Notes: generated by a model not told the origin, from the sequence alone. A DNA stretch of 64,000 bases from Methylobacterium radiodurans (GCF_003173735.1 NZ_CP029551.1:5396001-5460000), one strand, 5' to 3'. Positions 45,579 through 56,854 are shown, counted from the stretch's first letter. A program made the numbers and translations.

Positions 45579-45908
45579 TCATCGGTCGCTCCGGCGAACG
45601 AGGCGCAGGCCGATCGGCCGGCCCGCGATGGAGCGGCCGAGATCCGGCGTGATCCGCGCCGGGGTGCAGGCCTCGAGCGCCCGCACCGTCGTCCGGGCGA
45701 GCCGGGCGCGGCCCTCGCCCGTCACCCCGCTCGCGTAGACGATGCGCGGCGCCGAGATCAGGCTGCCGTCCCGCCGCAGGGCGAAGCGTGCGGTGACCTG
45801 AACCTCGCCGTCGCCGAGCCCGGCGGGCGGCCGCCAGCAGGCGGCGAGCACCGGAAAGAGCTGGGGCAGCGTCCCGGCCGGCGCCGCCGGAGCCTCGGCG
45901 AGCGGCAC
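45579..45908 (-). CDS. Small secreted protein, start unresolved
   Basis: From the first usual start codon (GTG 45908) the protein has 109 residues, including QVTARFALRRDGSLISAPRI, which recalls the energy-transducing TonB C-terminal domain (VxxxFxLxxDGxVxxxxV). The frame stays open upstream and encodes a convincing signal peptide, RRTALALALLAALPGTAAA followed by SYYGAP, but no ATG, GTG or TTG precedes it. The real start may be a rare codon (ATC at 46046-46044) or the base sequence may carry an error. Two cysteines are present. Confidence 0.55.
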   Translation of the reverse strand: MPLAEAPAAPAGTLPQLFPVLAACWRPPAGLGDGEVQVTARFALRRDGSLISAPRIVYASGVTGEGRARLARTTVRALEACTPARITPDLGRSIAGRPIGLRLVRRSDR

Positions 45909-46050
45909 CGCGACGGTGCCGCGCAGCGTCTGCGGCAGGCTGAGCGGCGGCCCCGGCGCTCCGTAATAGGAGGCAGCGGCCGTGCCCGGAAGCGCGGCCA
46001 GCAGCGCGAGCGCGAGGGCCGTGCGCCTGGGATCGAGCCCGGCGATCGGC

Positions 46051-46608
46051 CTACCGGGCCTTCGTGGCCAGCTCCATCTTCACGATCTTGTCCGGGTCCT
46101 TCACCGAGCCGTTCTCGCTCTTGGAGCCCTTCTTGATCTTGTCGACGACGTCCATCCCGTCCGTCACCACGCCGACCACCGTGTAGTTGTTGTTCAGGAA
46201 GGTCGCGGGCGCGAGGCAGATGAAGAACTGGGAATTGGCGGAGTTCGGGTCCTGCGAGCGGGCCATGCCCACCGTGCCGCGCAGGAAGGGCGTCTGCGTG
46301 AACTCGGCTGGGATGTTCGGAAGCTTCGAGCCGCCGGTGCCGTTGCCGTTCGGGTCACCCGTCTGAGCCATGAAGCCGTCGATGACGCGGTGGAACTTCA
46401 GGCCGTTGTAGAAGCCCTGGGAAACGAGCGTCTTGATCTGCTTGACGTGCTTGGGCGCCAGATCCGGCCGCAGCTCGATGGTGACGCGCCCATCCTTGGT
46501 GTCGAGGTAGACGGTGTCCGGCCCGGCGGCCTGGGCGGCGGAGCCGAGGCCGAGGGTGGCGGCGAGCGCGAGCGCGCCGAGGGCGGTGCGACGGTTCATG
46601 CGTGGCAT
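46051..46608 (-). CDS. ppiA: Secreted cyclophilin-type peptidylprolyl isomerase
   Basis: A 185-residue cyclophilin with an N-terminal signal peptide (MNRRTALGALALAATLGLGS, ending AQAA near residue 28), so it should fold proline-containing proteins in the periplasm. Core blocks are FYNGLKFHRVIDGFMAQTGDP, RGTVGMARSQDPNSANSQFF and YTVVGVVTDGMDVVDKI. The alternative start MPRM four residues earlier is taken by the long frame. It lies between coaD and the small secreted protein, all on the minus strand. Confidence 0.93.
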   Translation of the reverse strand: MPRMNRRTALGALALAATLGLGSAAQAAGPDTVYLDTKDGRVTIELRPDLAPKHVKQIKTLVSQGFYNGLKFHRVIDGFMAQTGDPNGNGTGGSKLPNIPAEFTQTPFLRGTVGMARSQDPNSANSQFFICLAPATFLNNNYTVVGVVTDGMDVVDKIKKGSKSENGSVKDPDKIVKMELATKAR

Positions 46609-46643
46609 CTCCGGTTCGTCTTGGGAAATCGGGAGTTTGGAAA

Positions 46644-47147
46644 TCAGGACCTCTCGGCGAAGCGCGCGGCGAGGCGCGCCGCCACGGGCCCGGGCACGAA
46701 GGGGGCGACGTCGCCGCCCATCTGGGCGATCTGCCGGACGAGGGTCGCGGTGATCGGCCGGACGGGGGAGGAGGCCGGCAGGAACACGGTCTGGACCTCG
46801 GGGGCCATCGCGCCGTTCATGCCGGCGAGCTGCATCTCGTAGTCGAGGTCGGTGCCGTCGCGCAGACCGCGGATGAACAGGGTGGCGCCGCAGCGCCGCG
46901 CCGCCGAGACCGCGAGGTCGTCGAAGCTGGCGATCTCCAGCTCCGCGCCCTCGGCCCGCGCCAGCGGCCCGCAGGTCTCGCGCAGCAACGCGGCGCGCTC
47001 CTCGGCCGTGAACAGCGGCGTCTTGCCCGGATGCACGCCGATGGCGATCACGAGGCGCGACACCAGCCGGCAGGCCTGGCGCACGACGTCGAGGTGGCCG
47101 TTCGTCACCGGATCGAAGGAGCCGGCGTAGAGGGCGGTGCGAGTCAT
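46644..47147 (-). CDS. coaD: Phosphopantetheine adenylyltransferase
   Basis: A 167-residue enzyme of coenzyme A synthesis, forming dephospho-CoA from ATP and phosphopantetheine. The start [20 protein letters not shown] carries the nucleotidyltransferase T/H-x-G-H motif. [22 protein letters not shown] lies near 90. The usual ISSS(x)xR(E) segment reads [20 protein letters not shown] 47147 begins the family core although the frame is open to 47225. It is 35 bases upstream of ppiA's start and may share a transcript with the two cyclophilins. Confidence 0.94.
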   Translation of the reverse strand: MTRTALYAGSFDPVTNGHLDVVRQACRLVSRLVIAIGVHPGKTPLFTAEERAALLRETCGPLARAEGAELEIASFDDLAVSAARRCGATLFIRGLRDGTDLDYEMQLAGMNGAMAPEVQTVFLPASSPVRPITATLVRQIAQMGGDVAPFVPGPVAARLAARFAERS

Positions 47148-47371
47148 CGCGACCGCCCTAGAGCATTTTTTCGGGAAACGGAACCGCGGCGGCCGGACCA
47201 GCGCCGAACACAGGATCCGATGCACGACGGGAGACGGTGTGGCGCGGTGGTCAGCCGTGCGAGGCCGCGCAACGCCGGCCCGGGCCGACGACGGACGGAG
47301 AAGGATCTGGGCTTTTCAAGCCTCGGCCTATAGAGGTCCAGGCGCGGATGATGCAGACAGGAAGAACCCGA

Positions 47372-47752
47372 ATGAAGATGATGTCGACCGTCGGCGGAGT
47401 GATCACCCTCATCGCGGCTTCAACAATCGGCGCCCGCGCGAACGACGACTTCAAGTTAGAGTATCGTATCGAGCGGATCGATGCCGGCAGGTTGAGCGTC
47501 GGCCGATGCACGGAGACTCTGCGACGGACAGCACAGGAGAACAGCATTCCTGTCGCGGTGTCGGATCCTCGGGATGAGGCGGTCGTTATCTCGGGCGGCC
47601 CACGGGACGGCAAAGGCGCGATCATCGCCTACTGCATCGCAGCGGGAGACAAGACCGTCTACGTGGTGCAAGGGATCGGCTACAGAGCCGGCACTGCTGC
47701 AACAGCGTTCGCCGACAAGGCGCATGCGGATCTACTCAAGGCGAGTCAGTAA
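47372..47752 (+). CDS. Small secreted protein of unknown function
   Basis: A 126-residue protein with AGGAAG seven bases before ATG 47372. A signal peptide is visible (MKMMSTVGGVITLIAASTIGARA, cleavage near residue 23). The mature part has two cysteines (GRCTETLRRTA and AYCIAAGDK) about 55 residues apart, probably a disulfide. Codon use is less GC-biased than that of the neighbours, which may indicate recent acquisition. I do not recognise a named family. The 224-base gap upstream separates it from the divergent coaD. Confidence 0.65.
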   Translation: MKMMSTVGGVITLIAASTIGARANDDFKLEYRIERIDAGRLSVGRCTETLRRTAQENSIPVAVSDPRDEAVVISGGPRDGKGAIIAYCIAAGDKTVYVVQGIGYRAGTAATAFADKAHADLLKASQ

Positions 47753-48045
47753 AGGCTGATCGAGATCGAGCGACAGGTCGTTCGGCAGCTGAGAATCCGC
47801 GGATCACGTCGCCAAGCGGGTCGGGCCACGCGATCCAACGGAGTTCTACCGCGGGCACACCATGACCGGCGGTTCGTTCCGACCGTGGGCCAGGACCAGC
47901 CAAAACAGGATGGGCAGGAGAAACATCCCGGGCGGATCGGCGAGACGGGGCGCCCCGAAGCGTACGCCGCGAAGGTTTTCGCGGGGCCGAGAGCCACCCG
48001 CCGCGAGCGGCCGCGCCGCCCCGCAGGGTGGCGCGGCCCCGGCCC
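47753..48045. other. Convergent gap before gyrA with a weak hairpin
   Basis: The 293-base gap between a plus-strand gene and the gyrA stop holds no gene I can support. At 48008-48040 a 9-bp stem (GGCCGCGCC facing GGCGCGGCC) could end gyrA transcription. A short plus-strand frame around 47800-47990 has less biased composition and could be a decayed coding remnant, but nothing recognisable remains. Confidence 0.35.
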
Positions 48046-50766
<2,721 letters not shown>

Positions 50767-50899
50767 AGAGCTACCTGTCCAGAACGCGGAGCACGAGGCT
50801 CCTCGGGATCGCGTCGCGCCCGCCCGGACGGGGGCGCGGGAAGATCCGTGATATCAAATGGTTAAATAAGGCTCACGGAGCCCCCGCGCAAGCGCGGCT

Positions 50900-51196
50900 T
50901 CAGGCGGCGAGCGGCATCGCCGCCCCACTCGAACTCCCTCTGATCCCGAGGAAATCCTCGACCGCCGCGAGGTCCGGAAAGCTCATGAACTCGGGCCGCA
51001 GCGGCGCCGGCAGCCCCTCGAAGCCGAGGCCCGGGAAAGCATCGGGATTCGGGTAGAGCTGCCAGGGCGCGCCCGCTTCCGCGGGCTGGAACAGCATCGC
51101 CACCTTGCGGCGGCCGAGCTTGACCAGCCGGGTCGGGCTGTAGCTCAGGGTCTCGATCGCGTAGCGGTCCTGACGACGGTCGGCGGCGCGGCGCAT
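50900..51196 (-). CDS. Small hypothetical protein downstream of an SOS-box gene
   Basis: A 98-residue protein with AGAGGAG before its ATG, starting 43 bases after the stop of the 51240-51911 gene, so probably cotranscribed with it. The N-terminal 30 residues are basic (MRRAADRRQDRYAIETLSYS, then TRLVKLGRRKVAML). The rest is Pro-rich and contains PDLAAVEDFLGI near the end. No signal peptide or known motif is visible. I do not recognise a family. Confidence 0.6.
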   Translation of the reverse strand: MRRAADRRQDRYAIETLSYSPTRLVKLGRRKVAMLFQPAEAGAPWQLYPNPDAFPGLGFEGLPAPLRPEFMSFPDLAAVEDFLGIRGSSSGAAMPLAA

Positions 51197-51239
51197 CGGG
51201 TGCTCCTCTTGTGCGAAATCGGGTTTCGGGAAGACGGGA

Positions 51240-51911
51240 TCAGGCGGCGCGGCGGCCCTTGGTGCCGGGCCAGCCCAGCGCCACGAGGCGGGCCTTGGCG
51301 TAGTCGCGCACCTCGTCGCGGGTGCCCTGCGGCATGCCGGCGAGGATCTGTTGCGTCTCGCCGGCCAGCATCAGGTCGGTGACGGCGTTGATGGTGTCGG
51401 TGGCGTCGATCGCCCGCTTCAGGTCGGCCTCGGCCTCCGTCACCTCGTCGAAGGCAGGGGCCTCGAAATCGTCGCCGACCACCTGCACCTCGGCGAGCCG
51501 CCCGCCGCGGAACTCGTCGGCCTCCTCCTCGGAATAGACGAGGCCGTGCAGCTCGATCAGCTTGAGGATGACGCGGTCCTTCCCCCGCTTCTCGGCCATG
51601 GCGTAGACGTAGGCGGCCTGCTTGCCCGAGACGCGGTAGTTCACGTTCACCAGCGCCTCGCCGATCGACCACTCGACCCGCTCGGTCCCGGCCTTGGCGC
51701 CCGGCAGGCGCCCGGTGACCAGCACAACCGCCTCGTCGCGCTCGGCGCGAATGATCGTCGGCGGGTCGAAGCGGATGCCCGCCTGCGCGGCGATGCGCTC
51801 CAATGTCTTGTGGTAGATCACCGCCGTGCCCTGCACCCGCCAGACGTTGCCGGCGAAGGGCTCGCCGTAGCGCACCAGAGTGTCGGCGATCTGCTTGTCG
51901 GCGGTTCGCAT
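51240..51911 (-). CDS. Unknown protein under a LexA box, possible recombination protein
   Basis: A 223-residue cytoplasmic protein with GAGGTGAG before its ATG. Residues about 20-130 look like a compact alpha/beta domain: NVWRVQGTAVIYHKTLERIA, IGEALVNVNYRVSGKQAAYV, then YAMAEKRGKDRVILKLIEL and HGLVYSEEEADEF. The 'AMAEKR..DR.ILK' helix recalls phage single-strand annealing or related proteins, but this is pattern memory only. A perfect GTTC-N7-GTTC box 47 bases upstream points to SOS control and hence DNA repair. The C-terminal third is acidic and helical. Confidence 0.7.
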   Translation of the reverse strand: MRTADKQIADTLVRYGEPFAGNVWRVQGTAVIYHKTLERIAAQAGIRFDPPTIIRAERDEAVVLVTGRLPGAKAGTERVEWSIGEALVNVNYRVSGKQAAYVYAMAEKRGKDRVILKLIELHGLVYSEEEADEFRGGRLAEVQVVGDDFEAPAFDEVTEAEADLKRAIDATDTINAVTDLMLAGETQQILAGMPQGTRDEVRDYAKARLVALGWPGTKGRRAA

Positions 51912-51957
51912 GGGCTCTCACCTCGGGGCCGGCCACGCCGCGGAAGCGTGGCCATAT

Positions 51958-51972
51958 GTTCCTCTTTTGTTC
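51958..51972 (-). promoter_or_regulatory. LexA (SOS) box
   Basis: GTTC-CTCTTTT-GTTC (read on the plus strand) is an exact match to the alphaproteobacterial LexA operator GTTC-N7-GTTC. It lies 47-61 bases before the start of the 51240-51911 gene. It is the only such match I noticed in an intergenic region of the window. Confidence 0.75.
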
Positions 51973-52089
51973 TCACCGTTATGGGGTGTTATCCACAGGC
52001 TTGCAAGGGGCTCCGCGGGCGCGTTGCGAGCGTCTCCGCACGGGTGCGGCGGCCGCAGGACCCCGGCCGCACGCTCGGAGGCCGGCCCG

Positions 52090-52395
52090 CTAGTTCTGCC
52101 CGTCGCGGCCCATGTGCAGTGAGACGCAGGTCCGCACGAGGTCGCCCCGAGTCAGCCCCTTCGTGTCGCCGACATTGGCCGTCTCCTCCAGGCAGCGCAT
52201 GAAGTAGTGGTTGCTGAGGTCGGGGGAGAGCTGCGTCATCGACTTGCCCATCCGGTTGGTGAAGTCGATCTTCTCCTCCATGCCGGCCCGTGGCCAGAGC
52301 GAGGCCTTGTCGTCGAGCTTGAGCCGGGCGGCCGCTTGAGCGGCGACCGGGAGCATCGCGGCCGCGACGAGAACAGAGCGAAACAGGCACTTCAT
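52090..52395 (-). CDS. Small secreted protein of unknown function
   Basis: A 101-residue protein with a signal peptide (KCLFRSVLVAAAMLPVAAQA, cleavage near residue 21) and AGGACGA before its ATG. The mature part contains two cysteines (FMRCLEETANVG and VRTCVSLHMG), a likely disulfide, and ends in a charged tail. It lies upstream of the SOS-box gene on the same strand, but with 178 bases between and a separate promoter region. I do not recognise a family. Confidence 0.6.
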   Translation of the reverse strand: MKCLFRSVLVAAAMLPVAAQAAARLKLDDKASLWPRAGMEEKIDFTNRMGKSMTQLSPDLSNHYFMRCLEETANVGDTKGLTRGDLVRTCVSLHMGRDGQN

Positions 52396-52604
52396 CAGTC
52401 GTCCTCCAATCTTCTTATGTTCTTATTCACCATTTTCGCACGTCGGCGGCGCGTGAATACATAGCCTCGCCGACGCCGCGGTAAATATGGACGCGAGCAC
52501 GGGCGGGGTCCGCGCCGGGCGGCGTAACCCGGAAGAGGGCTTCATCCCGCAACCCGTCCGGGCGTATGCGGGCATACACTTGCCAGCGCGCGGCCAGCGA
52601 CATA

Positions 52605-52619
52605 CTTTGCGATGCAAAG
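52605..52619 (+). promoter_or_regulatory. Candidate operator of the membrane protein/regulator cassette
   Basis: CTTTGC-GAT-GCAAAG is a perfect inverted repeat 25 bases before the ATG at 52644. It sits in the 248-base divergent gap, which is AT-richer than the surroundings around 52405-52445. Small winged-helix repressors commonly bind such sites before their own operon. Confidence 0.55.
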
Positions 52620-52643
52620 CAGGCCGCACCGGGGGTATGGCTC

Positions 52644-53261
52644 ATGCGCGACCTCGACAGGGCTCTGGCGGACATCGTGGCGATCCGCAGCCAGCTCGCG
52701 CGCGAGGAGGCCTTCCGCGGCCTCGGCGCCGCGACCGTGGCGGCGACAGGGTTCGTCGCCCTGCTGGTGGCGGGCGCCCAGGCTCTCTGGCTCGGCGATC
52801 CGGATGCCCGGCCTCTGATGTTCTTCACCATCTGGGTCGGCGCGGCGCTCGTCGCCTTCGCGCTCGTCGGCATCGAGACGGTGCGGCGCTCGCGCCGGAT
52901 CCATTCGGGTCTCGCCGACGCGATGATCTGGAACGCCATCGAGGTGTTCCTGCCGACTGCCGGTGCCGGCGCCTGCCTGGGCTTGGTGATCGGGCGCTTC
53001 GCGCCGGAGGCGGCCTGGATGCTGCCGGGCCTCTGGCAGGTGCTCACGGGGCTCGGCCTGTTCGCCTCCGCCCGGATCCTGCCGCGCAGCGTGCAGAGCG
53101 TGGCGGCGTGGTACCTGCTCGCCGGCCTCGGCGGGCTCGCGCTCGCCAGCACCAGCCACGCCCTCTCCCCCTGGCTGATGGGCCTGCCCTACCTCGTGGG
53201 CCAGGGCTGGCTCGCCGTGATCCTCCATCGGGCGACGCGGGGCGACGATGCCGCTCTCTGA
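52644..53261 (+). CDS. Multi-pass membrane protein of unknown function
   Basis: A 205-residue protein. After a soluble N-terminal helix (residues 1-25) there are about six membrane segments, for example VAATGFVALLVAGAQALWL, MFFTIWVGAALVAFALVGI and VLTGLGLFASARILP. It overlaps the regulator gene at 53248 by 14 bases, so the two are translationally linked. A membrane protein paired with this type of winged-helix regulator is a recurring arrangement; the function is unknown. Confidence 0.75.
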   Translation: MRDLDRALADIVAIRSQLAREEAFRGLGAATVAATGFVALLVAGAQALWLGDPDARPLMFFTIWVGAALVAFALVGIETVRRSRRIHSGLADAMIWNAIEVFLPTAGAGACLGLVIGRFAPEAAWMLPGLWQVLTGLGLFASARILPRSVQSVAAWYLLAGLGGLALASTSHALSPWLMGLPYLVGQGWLAVILHRATRGDDAAL

Positions 53262-53610
53262 CGACGAGGACGGCCGGTTCTCCTACGAGGGCCTCGACCG
53301 GACGATCCACGAGAAGGCGCGGCTCGGCGTGCTGACCTCGCTGGTGGGGCATCCGAAGGGCCTGCCCTTCCCGGACCTGAAGCGGCTCTGCAACCTGACC
53401 GACGGCAATCTCAGCCGCCACCTCGCGGTGCTGCAGGAAGCCGGGCTGGTGAGCCTGGAGAAGGGCCACGCCCACAACCGGCCGCAGACGCTCTGCCGGC
53501 TGACGCCGGCCGGGCGCGCGCGCTTCCTCGAATACCTCGCGGTGCTGGAACAGGTGGTGCGCGACGCGGCCGAGGCCGCGGGGCCGGCCCCCGATCTCAG
53601 GACCGCCTGA
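53248..53610 (+). CDS. Winged-helix transcriptional regulator (HTH_27/ArsR-MarR type)
   Basis: A 120-residue DNA-binding protein. YEGLDRTIHEKARLGVLTSL is followed by LPFPDLKRLCNLTDGNLSRHL (recognition helix near residues 45-60). The wing is AGLVSLEKGHAHNRPQTLCRLT. There is no separate ligand domain, so the signal may come from the membrane partner encoded just upstream. It likely represses its own operon at the palindrome 52605-52619. Confidence 0.85.
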   Translation: MPLSDDEDGRFSYEGLDRTIHEKARLGVLTSLVGHPKGLPFPDLKRLCNLTDGNLSRHLAVLQEAGLVSLEKGHAHNRPQTLCRLTPAGRARFLEYLAVLEQVVRDAAEAAGPAPDLRTA

Positions 53611-53658
53611 ACCCAAGACCGAACCCGCCGCCCCCTCACGACCGGAGAGACCCCGACG

Positions 53659-54384
53659 ATGCCCAGCCCGGCCGAACCGCGACCTGGCCTGCACGCGGCG
53701 ATCATCATGGACGGCAACGGGCGCTGGGCGACGGCGCGCGGCCTGCCGCGCTTCGCCGGCCATCGCCGCGGCGTCGAGGCGATCCGGGCGACGGCGGAAG
53801 CCTGTCCCGATCTCGGCATCGGCACGCTCACCCTCTACGCCTTCTCCAGCGACAACTGGCAGCGCCCGGCCGACGAGGTCGGCGCGCTCATGCGCCTGCT
53901 GCGCTCCTACCTGCGCAACGAGACCGCGCACCTTGCCCGCACCGGCACGCGGCTCAGCGTGATCGGCCGGCGCGACCGGCTGCCCGGGGGCATCCCGGAG
54001 GCGATCGCGGCGGCCGAGGCGGCAACCGCCGCCGGCACGCGGCTGCACCTGCGCATCGCGGTCGACTACTCGGCCCGCGACGCGATCATCGCGGCCGCCG
54101 CAAGGCTCGCCGACCCGGAGACCTCCCGGGAGGCGTTCGGGCGCTTGGTCGCGGGCGAGATGCACGGCTCGCCGGTCGAAGTGGACCTGCTGATCCGCAC
54201 CGGCGGCGAGAAGCGGCTCTCGGACTTCCTGCTCTGGGAGGCGGCTTACGCGGAGCTGCACTTCACCGATCGGATGTGGCCGGATTTCGGAGGGGCCGAC
54301 CTCGCCGAGGCGATCGCCGAGTTCGCCCGGCGCGACCGCCGCTACGGCGGCCTGAATCCGCCGAAGGTGGCGACCGCGGCCTGA
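53659..54384 (+). CDS. uppS: Undecaprenyl-diphosphate-synthase-type cis-prenyltransferase
   Basis: A 241-residue cis-prenyltransferase. The pyrophosphate-binding start [21 protein letters not shown], the [13 protein letters not shown] block and the [26 protein letters not shown] end are all present; the usual RTSGE reads RTGGE. Such enzymes elongate farnesyl diphosphate with isopentenyl units, normally to the wall carrier lipid. This copy is not next to frr, cdsA or dxr as the housekeeping gene usually is, so it may be a second, regulated enzyme. It follows the membrane protein and regulator by 48 bases. Confidence 0.88.
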   Translation: MPSPAEPRPGLHAAIIMDGNGRWATARGLPRFAGHRRGVEAIRATAEACPDLGIGTLTLYAFSSDNWQRPADEVGALMRLLRSYLRNETAHLARTGTRLSVIGRRDRLPGGIPEAIAAAEAATAAGTRLHLRIAVDYSARDAIIAAAARLADPETSREAFGRLVAGEMHGSPVEVDLLIRTGGEKRLSDFLLWEAAYAELHFTDRMWPDFGGADLAEAIAEFARRDRRYGGLNPPKVATAA

Positions 54385-54463
54385 GGCGGGGCGGAAACGC
54401 CTGGACAGCGGACGGGTCGGACGCCAGATCCGCGGGCATCCGATCAGACCCGCGAGGGCCCCG

Positions 54464-54988
54464 ATGTCCGCCGACCAGCCGCCGCCCCCCCTCGACGACG
54501 CCACGCTCGCCTTCGCGGGACGCGTTTTCCAGTACGCCCGCATGGGCCACGCCGCGGAGCTAGCCGAGCTGTTCGGCCAGGGCCTTCCGGCGAACCTGCG
54601 CAACGACAAGGGCGACAGCCTCCTGATGCTCGCCGCCTATAACGGGCAGCCCGAGACCGTACGGGTGATCCTGGAGGCCGGCGGCGACCCGGAACTCGCC
54701 AACGATCGCGGCCAGACCCCGCTCGCGGGAGCCGCCTTCAAAGGCGAGATCGAGATCGCCCGGATGCTGCTCGACCACGGCGCGCAGGTGGACGGCACCG
54801 GCGACGGCAGCCGCACCGCGCTGATGACCGCCGCGATGTTCGACCGCACCGAGATCATCGAGCTGCTGCTCGCCCGTGGCGCCGACCCGCAGCGCCGCGA
54901 CGCGGGCGGCCAGACCGCCGCCGAGATGGCCCAGGCGATGGGCGCGCAGAACGCACCGGGGCTGCTTGCGAAGGCGCCGCGCAAATAG
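54464..54988 (+). CDS. Ankyrin-repeat protein
   Basis: A 174-residue protein made mainly of ankyrin repeats from about residue 45: DSLLMLAAYNGQPETVRVIL, then TPLAGAAFKGEIEIARMLL, TALMTAAMFDRTEIIELLL and TAAEMAQAMGA. There is no signal peptide. Ankyrin stacks bind partner proteins; the partner here is unknown. It begins 80 bases after the prenyltransferase and could be cotranscribed. Confidence 0.9.
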   Translation: MSADQPPPPLDDATLAFAGRVFQYARMGHAAELAELFGQGLPANLRNDKGDSLLMLAAYNGQPETVRVILEAGGDPELANDRGQTPLAGAAFKGEIEIARMLLDHGAQVDGTGDGSRTALMTAAMFDRTEIIELLLARGADPQRRDAGGQTAAEMAQAMGAQNAPGLLAKAPRK

Positions 54989-55070
54989 GACGCCTCGCTC
55001 CCCCTCCCCCGCAGAAGGGAAGGGCGTGCGGCGGCCGGCTCGATCCAACGACAAGACATCAGGAGGACCC

Positions 55071-56834
55071 ATGCTGTCGCGACTGACCGCGCTCGGCCTC
55101 ATCGCCCTCGGCGCCCTCCCCGCCCGCGCGGCCGACGCGGACTGGCCGGCCTTCGGGCGGGACGCGACCAACCGGAACTTCTCACCCCTCGGCCTGATCG
55201 ATCGCGGCAACGTCGCCCGGCTGCGCCCGGCCTGGCTCTTCCAGACCGGGGTGACCGGCTACTTCCAGGCCCAGCCGGTGATGGTCGACGGCGCCCTCTA
55301 CGTCTCGACCACCGGCAACAACGTCGCGGCGCTCGACGCGCGGACGGGCCGCGTCCTCTGGACCTACACGCACAGGGCGCGCACCGAGAAGATCTTCGGG
55401 CCGCCCTCGAACCGCGGCGTCGCGGTCGGCCACGGGCTCGTCTACCAGGCCACCATGGATGGCCGGGTGATCGCGCTGGACCAGAAGACCGGCGCTCTGG
55501 TCTGGGATCACGAGGCGGTGCGACCCGAGGAGGGCGAGACCGAGACCGCGTCGGGCCTCGCCGAGACGCTGGGCGGCAAGCCGGTGCAGGGGTCGAGCCG
55601 GCTCGGCTTCAAGATGCCGCCGCTGGTGGCCGAGGGGCTGGTGATCGTGGGCGTCACGGGCGCGGGCTACGGCCTGCACGTCGAGGACGAGCGCGGCGGG
55701 CTCGACGGCGGCGCGGTCGTCGGCATCGAGGGCGGGTACGGGCGGCGCGGCTGGCTCGCGGCCTACGACGCCAGGACCGGCGCCGAGCGCTGGCGCTGGT
55801 ACGTCACGAAGGAGGATGGCTGGGAAGGCGATTTCGTCGAGAGGACCGCCGACGGCGAGCCGCTCCACCGCGACATCGCCGCCGAGCGGGCGGCGGCGCC
55901 CTCCCACCGGGAGGCGTGGCGGGTCGGGGGCGGGTCGCTCTGGATGACACCGGCCTACGACGCGGATCTCGGCCTGATCTATCTGGGCACCGGCAACCCG
56001 GCCCCGCAGAATTTCGGCCTCTCGCGGCCGGGCGACAACCTCTACACGATGAGCCTCGTGGCCCTCGACATCCGTACCGGCACCTTGCGCTGGCACTACC
56101 AGCAGGTGCCGCACGAGCAGTGGGGCTACGACGTGGCGAGCCCGCCGGTGCTGCTCGACTGGCGCGGGGCGGACGGAACGACCGTGAAGGCGGTGGCCTC
56201 GGCGAGCAAGACCGGCTGGGTCTACGTCCACGACCGGGCGAGCGGCGCGCTGCTGCAGCGCTCCGAGCCGCTGATCGCCCAGAAGAACCTCTACCGCCCG
56301 CCGAGCCCGGAAGGCACCGTGGTCAGCCCCGGCCCGCTCGGGGCCGTCTCCTGGCCGCCGACCGCCTACGATCCGGGCTCCGGCCGGGCCTACATCCAGG
56401 TCCGGCACGGGGCCGCGACCTACACCGTGAAGACGGTGCCGGGCGGCCCCGGCCGGCCGGAGATCCGCTACACCGAGACGAGTGAGGCCAGGGCCGAGCC
56501 GAGCTTCAGCACGCTGAGCGCCCTCGATCTGGCGGGCAGTGGGCGCATCCTCTGGTCGGTCCGGGCGGGCAGCCGCCTGTCGGGCGGCACGCTCGCGACC
56601 GCGGGCGGCCTCGTCTTCTCGGGCGAGGAGGACGGTCACCTCGACGCGCACGACGCCGAGACCGGCAGGATCCTCTGGCGCTTCCAGTGCGGAGCCGGGA
56701 TCAGCGGGCCGGCGGTGACCTACGCGCTCGACGGACGGCAATACGTGGCGGTGGCGGCGGGCGGCGCCTCCTTCACCAAGGCGTCGGGCTTCGGCACGGG
56801 GGATGCACTTCTGGTCTTCGCGCTGCCCGAGTAA
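55071..56834 (+). CDS. Periplasmic PQQ-type quinoprotein dehydrogenase
   Basis: A 587-residue protein with a signal peptide (LTALGLIALGALPARA) and AGGAGGA before its ATG. Repeated beta-propeller blades carry the tryptophan-docking pattern (ALDARTGRVLWTY, ALDQKTGALVWDH, AYDARTGAERWRW, AHDAETGRILWRF), typical of PQQ-dependent alcohol or glucose dehydrogenases. Lys in ASKTGWVYVHDR is conserved. However, the WDxD segment, whose first Asp is catalytic in related enzymes, reads W-G-Y-D (56121-56132). Activity is therefore uncertain. It is neither MxaF nor XoxF. Confidence 0.82.
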   Translation: MLSRLTALGLIALGALPARAADADWPAFGRDATNRNFSPLGLIDRGNVARLRPAWLFQTGVTGYFQAQPVMVDGALYVSTTGNNVAALDARTGRVLWTYTHRARTEKIFGPPSNRGVAVGHGLVYQATMDGRVIALDQKTGALVWDHEAVRPEEGETETASGLAETLGGKPVQGSSRLGFKMPPLVAEGLVIVGVTGAGYGLHVEDERGGLDGGAVVGIEGGYGRRGWLAAYDARTGAERWRWYVTKEDGWEGDFVERTADGEPLHRDIAAERAAAPSHREAWRVGGGSLWMTPAYDADLGLIYLGTGNPAPQNFGLSRPGDNLYTMSLVALDIRTGTLRWHYQQVPHEQWGYDVASPPVLLDWRGADGTTVKAVASASKTGWVYVHDRASGALLQRSEPLIAQKNLYRPPSPEGTVVSPGPLGAVSWPPTAYDPGSGRAYIQVRHGAATYTVKTVPGGPGRPEIRYTETSEARAEPSFSTLSALDLAGSGRILWSVRAGSRLSGGTLATAGGLVFSGEEDGHLDAHDAETGRILWRFQCGAGISGPAVTYALDGRQYVAVAAGGASFTKASGFGTGDALLVFALPE

Positions 56835-56854
56835 GGGGAGCCCGGGAGACAAGC

